Below, one piece after another: positions 14,967 to 22,955 of a stretch of 39,412 nt of DNA. Below the pieces are notes generated by a model. It was not told where the DNA came from, did not search any database, and worked only from the letters and a program-made list of their open reading frames with translations. Both the position numbers and the translations under genes were made by a program. The DNA comes from Hyphomicrobiales bacterium (GTDB taxonomy: Bacteria > Pseudomonadota > Alphaproteobacteria > Rhizobiales > Xanthobacteraceae), in assembly GCA_027307405.1 (NCBI GenBank), contig DAHUXA010000012.1, positions 1 to 39,412 of the forward strand. Reading direction: 5' to 3'. Every line of letters starts with the position of its first letter. The first letter of the stretch is position 1.

Positions 14967-15968
14967 ATGCAGCCACAGGCCGAACCCGTTCACGACATTG
15001 CTCATCTCGGTAGCGTGGAGCTATTCACGCCCAAGCCCGACAAGAGCCTTTGGTACTTCCGCGATCTGCTTGGCATGGAGCCCGTGCACGAGGCTGCCCA
15101 GTCGGTCTATCTCCGCGGTTACGGCGACTACGCCACCAGCACGTTGAAACTGACGACGGCGGCCAATGCCGGCGTGGGTTGTATTTCCTGGCGCGCGGCA
15201 AGTCCGCAGGCCCTGGAGCGCCGCGCAAAGGCGATTGCGGATGCCGGTCTCGGCATTGGCTGGACCAATGGTGATTTCGGGCGTGGCCGCTCTTTCCGGT
15301 TTCGTGATCCCGATGGCCACGTGATGGAAATCTACTACGAGGAGCAGAACTTCGTTGCGCCGGCGCCGCTGCATTCAACACTGAAGAACCTGCCACAGGA
15401 ATATACCGGGCGCGGAGTCTGCGTGCGGAGAGTCGATCATTTGGCGCTGCTTGCAAGCGACGTCGAAACCAATCGCAAATTCGCGCAGGACCTGCTCGGC
15501 TTTCAGCTACGCGAGCAGGTGCGTTACGACAAAGGCAAGACCGAAATCGGCTCATGGATGAGTCCGACCGCCGTGCATCACCAGCTGGCTTACGTGGTGG
15601 ATGTAAAGGGCGGGCACGGGCGCCTGCATCATTTTTCACTTTGGGTCGACAACCGCGACGACGTGATGCGCGCAGCCGATATCCTGATCGAGAATGGCAT
15701 CTTCATCGAAGCTGGCCCTTCCAAACACAATAATTCGCAGGGCTTTTATCTCTACACGTATGAGCCGGGTGGCAATCGCGTTGAAATCTATTCCGGCAGC
15801 TTCCTTGTGTTCGCGCCAGACTGGGAGCCGGTGACCTGGAGCGAGGAGGAGCGCGGCACCGGCGTCTATTGGGGCGCGACGTTGCCGGAGAGTTTCATCC
15901 AATACGCAACACCCAATGTTGAAGGAGAGGGCACTGGCAAGGCGCCGCAGTTCCCGGTTTTTTTCTGA
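14967..15968 (+). CDS. Extradiol ring-cleavage dioxygenase, VOC superfamily (catechol 2,3-dioxygenase/HPCD-like)
   Basis: A 333-residue two-domain vicinal-oxygen-chelate protein. Residues 11-130 form the first, structural module (AHLGSVELFTPK ... GHVMEIYYE); residues 155-280 form the catalytic module. Likely Fe(II) ligands are H158 (RRVDHLALL), one of H221/H222 (RLHHFSLWVD) and E273 (NRVEIYSG), with H204 or H205 as active-site acid/base, at spacings like those of homoprotocatechuate 2,3-dioxygenase. I choose the ATG at 14967, 5 bases after GAGGAGG, over two GTG codons just upstream. It would open a catechol-type ring next to C1 with O2. Neighbouring hpaH and hpaI make homoprotocatechuate a good substrate guess, but the semialdehyde dehydrogenase and decarboxylase of that route are not here. 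Confidence 0.85.
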   Translation: MQPQAEPVHDIAHLGSVELFTPKPDKSLWYFRDLLGMEPVHEAAQSVYLRGYGDYATSTLKLTTAANAGVGCISWRAASPQALERRAKAIADAGLGIGWTNGDFGRGRSFRFRDPDGHVMEIYYEEQNFVAPAPLHSTLKNLPQEYTGRGVCVRRVDHLALLASDVETNRKFAQDLLGFQLREQVRYDKGKTEIGSWMSPTAVHHQLAYVVDVKGGHGRLHHFSLWVDNRDDVMRAADILIENGIFIEAGPSKHNNSQGFYLYTYEPGGNRVEIYSGSFLVFAPDWEPVTWSEEERGTGVYWGATLPESFIQYATPNVEGEGTGKAPQFPVFF

Positions 15969-16036
15969 CGTGGGCGGTTGCAAAAAATCGCAGTCGCTTT
16001 TCGGAAGGACCATGCTCAATCAAATAAGGTGTCGCC

Positions 16037-16483
16037 ATGAGTCTACTTCCCCGAATTGACCTCGCGGCGGTGCGCGAACGCATCGGCCCGTACGCGGACA
16101 AGACATCGTTTGAGGATCGCACCGAGATTTATCGTGAGTTGATCGGTTTCGTGCCGCCGCGCATCGAAGCGCGCCTGGCGGTCACCGGTGCGCTCGATCC
16201 CACTCTTCTCGACCTGCAGGAGAAGATGCGCGAGCATGCGATGTATCCGAAATGCTTCGACGTCAAAACCGCTCAATTGATGCTGTTCGGGATGCTGCTG
16301 ATGGACATGAGCGATGCTGCCCAATTGCATGCCATCGCCGCGCGAAACGCGGGCGCCACTTGGGAAGAGATGCAGGGGGTTGTAAGCCTGTGCTTTTTAT
16401 TTCGCGGGCTGCCGGCCGCCAATCGTGGCGCTGAAATCCTCGCCATTCTCGCCAAACGCGAAACGGATGTGGACGTTGACTGA
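16037..16483 (+). CDS. Carboxymuconolactone decarboxylase/AhpD-fold protein without the redox cysteines
   Basis: A 148-residue all-helical protein of the CMD fold. The core segment reads KTAQLMLFGMLLMDMSDAAQLHAIAARNAGATWEEMQGVVSLCFLFRGLPAANRGAEIL (about 77-135), which is the family's helix-turn with the conserved His (H98) and GAT/E (107-111). The CxxC of AhpD is absent: positions 91 and 94 are Met and Ala. It therefore cannot be a peroxidase of the AhpD type and is more like the cofactor-free decarboxylase branch. It lies 68 bases after the extradiol dioxygenase and likely acts on a ring-cleavage product, for example as decarboxylase or isomerase. That assignment is inference; fold assignment is good. 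Confidence 0.82.
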   Translation: MSLLPRIDLAAVRERIGPYADKTSFEDRTEIYRELIGFVPPRIEARLAVTGALDPTLLDLQEKMREHAMYPKCFDVKTAQLMLFGMLLMDMSDAAQLHAIAARNAGATWEEMQGVVSLCFLFRGLPAANRGAEILAILAKRETDVDVD

Positions 16484-16633
16484 TTTAAGCTCTTTTCCGG
16501 TCTTTCGGGTGGGCCCGCCCGACAGGACACCTCCAATACAATCAGCCACTTAGCCGCAGGACCGAACCTTTAGTAGGCCTTGGCCGTACGTCGCAAACCT
16601 GCCAAAAATGGCGCGACGAGGGGACTACTGCGA

Positions 16634-17389
16634 ATGAGTGACGAGTTGATCCTCGCAACTGAGGATCTCACCAAGGAGTTTGCCGGCTTTGTCGCCGTCA
16701 ACGGCGTCAGCCTGCGCGTGAAGCGCGGAACGATCCACGCGTTGATCGGACCGAATGGCGCCGGCAAGACCACCTGCTTCAATTTGCTTACGAAATTCCT
16801 GAGCCCAACGCGCGGACGTATTCTGTTCAAAGGTCACGATATCACCGCAATGCAGCCCGCGGATGTTGCGCGGCTCGGCCTGGTGCGCTCATTCCAGATT
16901 TCGGCAGTGTTTCCGCACATGACTGTCCTGGAAAACGTACGCATCGCGTTGCAGCGACAGCGCGGCGGGTCATTCGATTTCTGGCGATCGACATCGGTGC
17001 TCAATGATTTGAATGAGCGTGCAATGGAGCTGATTGCCGACGTCGGTCTGTCCTCCGTCGCCGACTGGACTGCGGTCGAGCTTCCTTACGGCCGCAAGCG
17101 CGCGCTGGAGATTGCCACGACGTTGGCGCTCGATCCGGAAATGCTTCTGCTCGACGAGCCAACCGCGGGCATGGGCCACGAGGACATTGACCGCGTTGCC
17201 CAATTGATCAAACGCGTGTCGGCCGATCGCACAGTGTTGATGGTCGAGCATAATCTTTCGGTTGTCGCCGATCTGTCCGACCACATCACCGTGCTCACGC
17301 GCGGACGCGTGCTGGCGGAAGGGGACTACGACACCGTGTCGGCCAATTCCGAAGTGCGCGAGGCTTATATGGGGGTGGGGCATGCTTGA
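16634..17389 (+). CDS. livG: HAAT-family ABC transporter ATPase LivG
   Basis: A 251-residue ATPase. Walker A is GPNGAGKTT (39-47), the Q-loop region is LVRSFQISAVFPHMTVLENVRIAL, the signature is the degenerate LPYGRKRALEIATTLALDPE, and Walker B is MLLLDEPTAGMGHED; the switch His is in VEHNLSVV. A signature of the YG rather than GG type is normal in LivG. The ATG at 16634 follows GAGGGGAC; an upstream start 18 codons earlier lacks support and adds a basic stretch. It overlaps livF by 8 bases. With LivF it powers the importer encoded by the rest of this operon; the upstream ring-cleavage genes suggest an aromatic or related acid as cargo. Confidence 0.94.
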   Translation: MSDELILATEDLTKEFAGFVAVNGVSLRVKRGTIHALIGPNGAGKTTCFNLLTKFLSPTRGRILFKGHDITAMQPADVARLGLVRSFQISAVFPHMTVLENVRIALQRQRGGSFDFWRSTSVLNDLNERAMELIADVGLSSVADWTAVELPYGRKRALEIATTLALDPEMLLLDEPTAGMGHEDIDRVAQLIKRVSADRTVLMVEHNLSVVADLSDHITVLTRGRVLAEGDYDTVSANSEVREAYMGVGHA

Positions 17390-18098
17390 CGCTCGTACCC
17401 CGCTCCTTGCCGTCAAGGACTTGCAGGCCTGGTACGGCGAATCGCACATCCTTCATGGGGTGACGTTCGACGTGCGCGAGGGCGAGGTTGTCACGCTGCT
17501 TGGTCGCAATGGCGCCGGCAAGACAACTACGCTCAAGTCGATTATGGGAATCGTCGGCCACCGCACGGGCTCGGTGCTCTTTCAAGGCGAGGAACTCATC
17601 GGCCGCAGTTCCGACCGGATCGCGCGCGCGGGTGTCGCTCTTTGTCCCGAGGAGCGCGGTATTTTTTCCAGCCTCAATGTCGAGGAAAATCTGCTGCTGC
17701 CGCCCGTTGTCAGGCCGGGGGGTCTTGCCCTCGATCGCATTTTCGATCTGTTTCCGAACCTCAAGGAACGGCTCGGCTCCAGCCAGGGCACCAAGCTCTC
17801 CGGCGGGGAACAACAGATGCTGGCCATCGGCCGTATCCTGCGCACCGGCGCGCGACTGTTGCTGCTCGACGAGCCGACCGAAGGACTTGCCCCCGTAATC
17901 ATCCAGCAAATCGGCAAGACCATACGGGCGCTCAAGCAGGAGGGCTTTACCATTCTGCTGGTCGAGCAGAATTTCCGTTTCGCTTCGACCGTTGCGGATC
18001 GCTATTACGTCATGGAACATGGACGTATCATCGACCAGTTCGCCAATGCCGAACTGGACGCCAATGTCGATAAGCTCCACGACTACCTTGGGGTCTAA
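17382..18098 (+). CDS. livF: HAAT-family ABC transporter ATPase LivF
   Basis: A 238-residue ATPase, normal for LivF. Walker A is GRNGAGKTT (41-49), the Q-loop region is CPEERGIFSSLNVEENLLLP, the signature is LSGGEQQMLAIGRIL and Walker B is LLLLDEPTEGLAP; the H-loop position is VEQNF, with Gln in place of His, as is usual in LivF. The ATG at 17382 is placed behind a GGGGGTGGGG purine stretch and overlaps the livG end by 8 bases; the longer frame upstream is livG read out of phase. It pairs with LivG as a heterodimer on the cytoplasmic side. Confidence 0.94.
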   Translation: MLDARTPLLAVKDLQAWYGESHILHGVTFDVREGEVVTLLGRNGAGKTTTLKSIMGIVGHRTGSVLFQGEELIGRSSDRIARAGVALCPEERGIFSSLNVEENLLLPPVVRPGGLALDRIFDLFPNLKERLGSSQGTKLSGGEQQMLAIGRILRTGARLLLLDEPTEGLAPVIIQQIGKTIRALKQEGFTILLVEQNFRFASTVADRYYVMEHGRIIDQFANAELDANVDKLHDYLGV

Positions 18099-18139
18099 CA
18101 AAACAAACGTTTGGGCAGGAAAGCAGGGAGGATACGTCA

Positions 18140-19351
18140 ATGAAAAGAATGATCGGTTTGACGGCTCTCGCCGTCGTGTTGGCCTGCGGTACCGCCAACG
18201 CGCAGCAGGTAAACGTCAAGATTGGTGTGCTCACAGATATGTCGAGCTTGTATGCCGATGCGACTGGTCCGGGTTCGGTGCTTGCCGCCAAGATGGCGGC
18301 CGCAGATTTCATGAAGGACCATCCCAACTTCAAAGTTGAGGTTATTTCTGGCGACCACCAGAACAAGGCCGACATCGGCACCCAGCTCGCAAATCAGTGG
18401 TACGACGTCGAAAAGGTGGACATGATCGCTGACGTGCCGAATTCGGGCGTGGCGCTCGCCATCAGCCAGGTCACGCGCGACAAGAACAAGGTGTTCGTTG
18501 CGTCCGGCCCGGCTTCGTCCGACCTCACTGGGCCCAAGTGCAGCCCCAACACAGTGCACTGGACCTACGATACCTGGATGCTGGCGAACGGCACCGGCAA
18601 AGCGGTGGTCAAAACCGGTGGCGACACTTGGTTCTTCCTCACTTCTGACTACGCTTTTGGTCATGCGCTTGAGCGCGACACAATGGCGGTGGTCGAGAAG
18701 AACGGCGGCAAGGTGCTCGGCAAGGTTCGTCATCCGATCAACACCAATGACTTCTCGTCGTTCCTGTTGCAGGCGCAGGCGTCGAAGGCCAAGGTCATCG
18801 GGCTCGCCAATGCCGGCGGCGACACTATCAACTCGATCAAGCAGGCCTCCGAATTCGGCATCGTGAAGGGCGGGCAAAGCCTGGCTGGACTTCTGGTCTT
18901 CGCGACCGACGTCAACGCGCTCGGGCTGCAAACTGCTCAGGGCCTCGTCTTGACCGAAACCTTCTACTGGGATCTGAACGACGCCACACGTGCCTGGACC
19001 AAGCGCTGGCACGCCGAACGCAATGCGCCGGGCAAGTATCCGGCGATGAACCAGGCTGGCGTCTATGCCGGTACGCTGCACTACCTCAAGGCGGTCGCCG
19101 CGCTGAAGAGCGCTACCGACGGCAAGGCAGTGGTTGCGAAGATGAAAGAGATGCCGACTGATGATCCGCTTTTCGGCAAGGGAACCATTCGGGCCGACGG
19201 CCGCAAGCTACATCCGGCCTATCTCTTCGAAGTCAAAAAGCCGGAAGAATCAAAATATCCCGGCGACTTCTATAAGCTGCGTGCCACTATCCCGGCAAAT
19301 GAAGCTTTTCGCCCGCTCAACGAAGGCAACTGCCCGCTGGTGAGCGGCTGA
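18140..19351 (+). CDS. HAAT-type periplasmic substrate-binding protein (tandem copy 1)
   Basis: A 403-residue Leu/Ile/Val-type binding protein (periplasmic binding fold I). The signal peptide ends CGTANA before QQVNVKIGVLTDMSSLYAD (cleavage near 21-22). The usual ligand loop, SGVALAISQV, and the hinge-proximal TYDTWMLANGTG and FLTSDYAFGHALERDT are clear. A GGGAGGAT ribosome site precedes the ATG. The neighbouring downstream gene encodes a close paralogue. The type with GDHQNKADIGTQ and WTYDTW belongs to the large Rhizobiales/Burkholderiales group of uncharacterised acid-binding proteins rather than true LivK. It delivers ligand to LivHMGF encoded around it. Confidence 0.93.
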   Translation: MKRMIGLTALAVVLACGTANAQQVNVKIGVLTDMSSLYADATGPGSVLAAKMAAADFMKDHPNFKVEVISGDHQNKADIGTQLANQWYDVEKVDMIADVPNSGVALAISQVTRDKNKVFVASGPASSDLTGPKCSPNTVHWTYDTWMLANGTGKAVVKTGGDTWFFLTSDYAFGHALERDTMAVVEKNGGKVLGKVRHPINTNDFSSFLLQAQASKAKVIGLANAGGDTINSIKQASEFGIVKGGQSLAGLLVFATDVNALGLQTAQGLVLTETFYWDLNDATRAWTKRWHAERNAPGKYPAMNQAGVYAGTLHYLKAVAALKSATDGKAVVAKMKEMPTDDPLFGKGTIRADGRKLHPAYLFEVKKPEESKYPGDFYKLRATIPANEAFRPLNEGNCPLVSG

Positions 19352-19392
19352 ATTTCAATGATCTATGATCAAAACAACAAGGAGGATCACTG

Positions 19393-20601
19393 ATGAGAAA
19401 AACTTTGGGACTGGCGGCACTCGCCGCCGTTCTCGCCTGCGGAGGGGCTAGCGCCCAGCAGGTCAACATCAAGATCGGTGTGCTTTCCGACATGTCGAGC
19501 CTTTATGCCGATATCGGCGGGCCCGGCTCGGTTGCCGCCGCAAAAATGGCGATTGCCGACTTCACCAAGGATAATCCCAATGTGAAGGTCGAGTTGATCA
19601 GCGGCGATCACCAGAATAAGCCGGACATTGGCTCGCAGATCGCCAACCAGTGGTTCGATGTGGACAAAGTTGACCTGATCATCGATACGCCAAACTCCGG
19701 CGTCGCACTTGCAGTCAGCCAGGTTGCCAGCCAGAAGAACAAGATTTTCATCGTGTCGGGCGCGGCAGCCTCCGATCTCACCGGTCCGAAGTGCAATGCC
19801 AACACGATCCACTGGACCTACGATACCTGGATGCTGGCGAATGGTACCGGCACCGCGATCGTGAAGACAGGCGGTGACACCTGGTTCTTCCTGACGTCGG
19901 ACTATGCATTCGGTCACGCTCTCGAGCGCGACACGATGGCTGCAGTTGAAAAGGCCGGCGGAAAGGTGGTGGGCAAAGTCCGACACCCGCTCAACACCAA
20001 CGACTTCTCATCGTTCCTTTTGCAAGCGCAGTCGTCCAAGGCGAAGGTCATTGGCCTCGCTAACGCCGGCGGCGACACTATCAACTCGATCAAACAGGCC
20101 GCCGAGTTTGGCATCGTCAAGGGCGGGCAGAGCCTTGCTGGTCTGCTGGTGTTCGCCAGCGACGTCGCCGCGCTTGGGCTTCCGACAGCTCAGGGCCTGG
20201 TGCTGACTGAAACCTGGTACTGGGACATGAACGACGTCAACCGCGCCTGGACCAAGCGCTGGCAGCAGGAGCGACAGGGTAAGTTTCCAACGATGATCCA
20301 TGCCGGCGTGTATGCCGGCATTACGCACTATCTCAAGGCTGCGGTCGCGCTCAAAGGAAATGTGAGCGATGGCAAGGCAGTGGTCGCGCAGATGAAGTCG
20401 ATGCCGACCGACGACCCGCTGTTCGGCAAGGGCACGATCCGCGCCGATGGCCGCAAGGTGCATCCCGCCTATCTGTTCGAAGTGAAGAAGCCGGCCGAGT
20501 CGAAATACCCCGGCGACTTCTACAAGGTACGCGCCACCATACCGGCGGATGAAGCCTTCCGTCCGCTCAAGGAAGGCAACTGTCCACTGGTGACTGGCTG
20601 A
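19393..20601 (+). CDS. HAAT-type periplasmic substrate-binding protein (tandem copy 2)
   Basis: A 402-residue paralogue of the protein just upstream, colinear from signal peptide (ends GGASA before QQVNIKIG) to the final EGNCPLVTG. Long blocks are identical (for example TGGDTWFFLTSDYAFGHALE and DPLFGKGTIRADGRK), while differences cluster in the first 130 residues (IGGPGSVAAAKMAIADF, DTPNSGVALAVSQVASQKNK) and near 280-310, where ligand specificity may be set. AAGGAGGAT lies 7 bases before ATG. Two binding proteins sharing one set of membrane and ATPase subunits can widen the ligand range of an importer. The gene is followed by two REP-like palindromes. Confidence 0.93.
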   Translation: MRKTLGLAALAAVLACGGASAQQVNIKIGVLSDMSSLYADIGGPGSVAAAKMAIADFTKDNPNVKVELISGDHQNKPDIGSQIANQWFDVDKVDLIIDTPNSGVALAVSQVASQKNKIFIVSGAAASDLTGPKCNANTIHWTYDTWMLANGTGTAIVKTGGDTWFFLTSDYAFGHALERDTMAAVEKAGGKVVGKVRHPLNTNDFSSFLLQAQSSKAKVIGLANAGGDTINSIKQAAEFGIVKGGQSLAGLLVFASDVAALGLPTAQGLVLTETWYWDMNDVNRAWTKRWQQERQGKFPTMIHAGVYAGITHYLKAAVALKGNVSDGKAVVAQMKSMPTDDPLFGKGTIRADGRKVHPAYLFEVKKPAESKYPGDFYKVRATIPADEAFRPLKEGNCPLVTG

Positions 20602-20611
20602 TGATGACTAT

Positions 20612-20660
20612 GGTCCCGGACGCGGTGCGGCATGAAATGACGCGCCGCTGATCCGGGACC
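20612..20660. repeat. REP-like palindrome 1
   Basis: A 49-base imperfect palindrome: outer arms GGTCCCGGA and TCCGGGACC are perfect complements, inner arms GCGGTGCGGCAT and ATGACGCGCCGC pair at 10 of 12 positions, with a small loop. This looks like the REP-type intergenic elements common in Bradyrhizobium and relatives. As RNA it would form a long stable hairpin between the binding-protein and permease genes, likely lowering permease expression or protecting the upstream mRNA. Confidence 0.7.
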
Positions 20661-20667
20661 AAACCGT

Positions 20668-20707
20668 CCGGGTCTGTCGCGCATCACTTGTGCTGCGCTG
20701 AGCCCGG
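20668..20707. repeat. REP-like palindrome 2
   Basis: A second, poorer palindrome with CCGGG at 20668 and CCCGG at 20703 as outer arms and CGCGCATCAC/GTGCTGCG-like inner arms. It follows the first after 7 bases, giving a paired arrangement like BIME elements. It ends 24 bases before the livH start, whose ribosome site is weak. Confidence 0.5.
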
Positions 20708-20731
20708 GGCACGAGCACAACAGAAACTATC

Positions 20732-21619
20732 ATGGTCGAGATCTTCGGCATCCCTTCGCAGGCGCTGTTCGGGCAACTGTTGATTGGCCTGATCAATGGT
20801 TCGTTTTATGCGCTGCTCAGCCTGGGGCTCGCCGTTATTTTCGGCATGCTCAATATCATTAACTTCAGCCACGGCGCCCAATACATGATGGGCGCCTTTG
20901 CAGCCTATCTCCTCCTGCAATATTCCGGCCTCGGCTACTGGCCCGCGCTGATCATCGCCCCCATTTTGGTCGGCATTACCGGCGTCATCGTCGAGCGGCT
21001 GTTCCTGCAATGGCTGTACAAGCTCGACCATCTCTATGGGCTGTTGCTCACCTTCGGATTGGCGCTGATCCTTGAAGGTGTGGCGCGTAATTATTTCGGT
21101 TCCGCGGGCTTGCCCTACACCGTCCCGGAATCTTTGCAAGGCGGCCGCAATCTCGGCTTCATGTTCTTGCCCAATTATCGGGCGTGGGTGATCGTGGCGT
21201 CTCTCGCGGTATGCTTCGGCACCTGGTTTGTCATCGAACGCACACGACTCGGTGCCTATTTGCGGGCTGCCACTGAGAACCCGACGCTTGTACGTGCATT
21301 CGGCATCAACGTGCCGCGCATGATCACGCTCACCTACGGGTTCGGCGTGGCGCTCGCCGCCTTTGCCGGCGTCATGGCGGCGCCGATCTATAACGTATCG
21401 CCGCAGATGGGCTCCGAGCTGATCATCGTAGTCTTTGCGGTGGTTGTGATTGGCGGCATGGGCTCGATCCTGGGAGCGATCTTGACCGGATTTGGCCTGG
21501 GCGTGATCGAAGGCCTTACCAAGGTGTTTTTCCCGGAGGCCTCGAACACGGTCATTTTCGTGATCATGGCCATTGTGCTGCTGGTTCGGCCGGCCGGATT
21601 GTTCGGGCGGAGAGGGTGA
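20732..21619 (+). CDS. livH: HAAT-family ABC transporter permease LivH
   Basis: A 295-residue membrane permease. The N-terminal region GLINGSFYALLSLGLAVIFGMLNIINFSHGAQYMMGAF (about 20-57) is the LivH hallmark. RTRLGAYLRAATENPTLVRAFGINV (about 171-195) is the cytoplasmic coupling helix, and VVIGGMGSILGAILTG precedes the last helices; it ends LLVRPAGLFG. It starts 130 bases after the second binding protein, beyond two hairpins, and has only a weak ribosome site. Its stop overlaps the livM start (TGATG). Confidence 0.95.
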   Translation: MVEIFGIPSQALFGQLLIGLINGSFYALLSLGLAVIFGMLNIINFSHGAQYMMGAFAAYLLLQYSGLGYWPALIIAPILVGITGVIVERLFLQWLYKLDHLYGLLLTFGLALILEGVARNYFGSAGLPYTVPESLQGGRNLGFMFLPNYRAWVIVASLAVCFGTWFVIERTRLGAYLRAATENPTLVRAFGINVPRMITLTYGFGVALAAFAGVMAAPIYNVSPQMGSELIIVVFAVVVIGGMGSILGAILTGFGLGVIEGLTKVFFPEASNTVIFVIMAIVLLVRPAGLFGRRG

Positions 21620-22587
21620 TGGAACGGGTCGTCGATCCCCTAGCCAAGAAGCCGTCCGCGTTGCGCGCCTACAGCGAGACCATTGCTTTCGTTGTGATGG
21701 TCGTCGCGCTCGGGGTCGCGCCGTTTTTCACCTATCCGCTATTCCTGATGCAGGCCATGTGTTTTGCGCTGTTTGCCTGTGCCTTCAATCTGCTGATCGG
21801 CTATGTCGGCTTGCTGTCTTTCGGCCACGCGCTGTATTTCGGCTGGGCGAGCTATCTGTCGGCGTATGCCGCCAAGGTCTGGGGCCTTACGCCCGAACTT
21901 GCGATCCTGACCGGCACGGCGACCGCCGCCATTTGCGGGCTGCTCGCCGGTTCGCTGGCGATTCGGCGCCAGGGCATCTACTTCGCCATGATCACACTGG
22001 CGCTGGCGCAGATGATGTATTTCTTTGCGCTACAGGCCAAATTCACCGGCGGCGAGGACGGAATACAGGCTGTACCGCGCGGCTATCTTTTCGGCCTGAT
22101 CGATCTCAGGAACGAGATGGCGATGTATGCCGTCGTTCTGGTTATTTTCCTTGCCGGCTTCACGTTCATATACCGGATCATCCATTCACCGTTCGGCGAA
22201 GTGCTCAAGGCAATTCGTGAGAACGAAGCACGGGCGACTTCGCTCGGTTACAAGACCGATCGATACAAGCTGGTCGCTTTTGTGCTCTCGGCAACGCTAG
22301 CAGGCGTCGCGGGAGCCACCAAAGCGATCGTCCTGCAACTGGCTTCGCTCACCGATGTGAATTGGCCCATGTCGGGCGAGGTCGTGCTCATGACGCTTGT
22401 CGGCGGCCTCGGCACCATCTTCGGTCCTATGGTCGGCGCCTTTGTGATCCTTGTGATGCAGTTCAAGCTCGCACCGATCGGAGAATGGGTGTTGGTCATC
22501 CAGGGCGCAATATTCGTCGCGTGCGTGCTTTTGTTCCGCCGTGGCATCGTCGGCGAGCTCGCCAACAAGTTGCGCATCCGCCTCTAA
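21619..22587 (+). CDS. livM: HAAT-family ABC transporter permease LivM
   Basis: A 322-residue membrane permease. The segment FACAFNLLIGYVGLLSFGHALYFGWASY (about 50-77) and IRENEARATSLGYKTDRYKLVAFVLSATLAGVAGA (about 201-235) are the LivM marks, followed by LVGGLGTIFGPMVGAF. The ATG at 21619 is preferred to GTG at 21616: it gives the common one-base TGATG overlap with livH and correct spacing from GGAGAGGG. It is the last transporter gene of the operon; 146 bases later a different small operon begins. Confidence 0.95.
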   Translation: MERVVDPLAKKPSALRAYSETIAFVVMVVALGVAPFFTYPLFLMQAMCFALFACAFNLLIGYVGLLSFGHALYFGWASYLSAYAAKVWGLTPELAILTGTATAAICGLLAGSLAIRRQGIYFAMITLALAQMMYFFALQAKFTGGEDGIQAVPRGYLFGLIDLRNEMAMYAVVLVIFLAGFTFIYRIIHSPFGEVLKAIRENEARATSLGYKTDRYKLVAFVLSATLAGVAGATKAIVLQLASLTDVNWPMSGEVVLMTLVGGLGTIFGPMVGAFVILVMQFKLAPIGEWVLVIQGAIFVACVLLFRRGIVGELANKLRIRL

Positions 22588-22733
22588 TTACCACCTTCTC
22601 TTTGAAACATTCGCGAATCGGAGTACATGGCCGTTGTCCATCTGTATGCCGTTGGTTTTGTGCGTTTTCCGGTTGTCGTCGATGCAGCGTGCGTCGCTCG
22701 ATTGCCGGTTTGGCGCGTGCCGGGGGGCACTCA

Positions 22734-22955
22734 ATGGCAGCCGTGCAAGGCGAGGTACGCTTCGACAAGATCGCCGAAAAATGGCATGCCTTGGCGCGAC
22801 GCCGGCTTGCCTCTATTTGCGAGCTCCAGCGCAACGGCCGATGGAAACGCTATTACACAGAGGAGCAGCTCGAATCGAGTCTGCAAGACGCCGAGCGCGC
22901 GACGATGCTCTGGGCGAAGCTCGCCGTCCAACGGGTCACATTCAGCAAAGCTTGA
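22734..22955 (+). CDS. TIGR03809-like small protein
   Basis: A 73-residue protein. It reads as one helical unit, FDKIAEKWHALARRRLASICELQRNGRWKRYYTEEQLESSLQDAERATMLWAKL, which resembles the TIGR03809 family known from Bradyrhizobium and Rhodopseudomonas: a KW..LA.RR..HF.EL.RSGRW.RYYTEE core. I start it at the ATG at 22734, since everything upstream in frame is the livM shadow. No function is known. It overlaps the start of the cytochrome c gene by one base (TGATG), which suggests the two are co-translated. Confidence 0.72.
   Translation: MAAVQGEVRFDKIAEKWHALARRRLASICELQRNGRWKRYYTEEQLESSLQDAERATMLWAKLAVQRVTFSKA

Noticed and set aside
16505-16522. TCGGGTGGGCCCGCCCGA near-palindrome after the CMD-fold gene
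   Set aside because: It has almost no loop, so as RNA it would pair poorly, and no T-tract follows; possible DNA site but unsupported.
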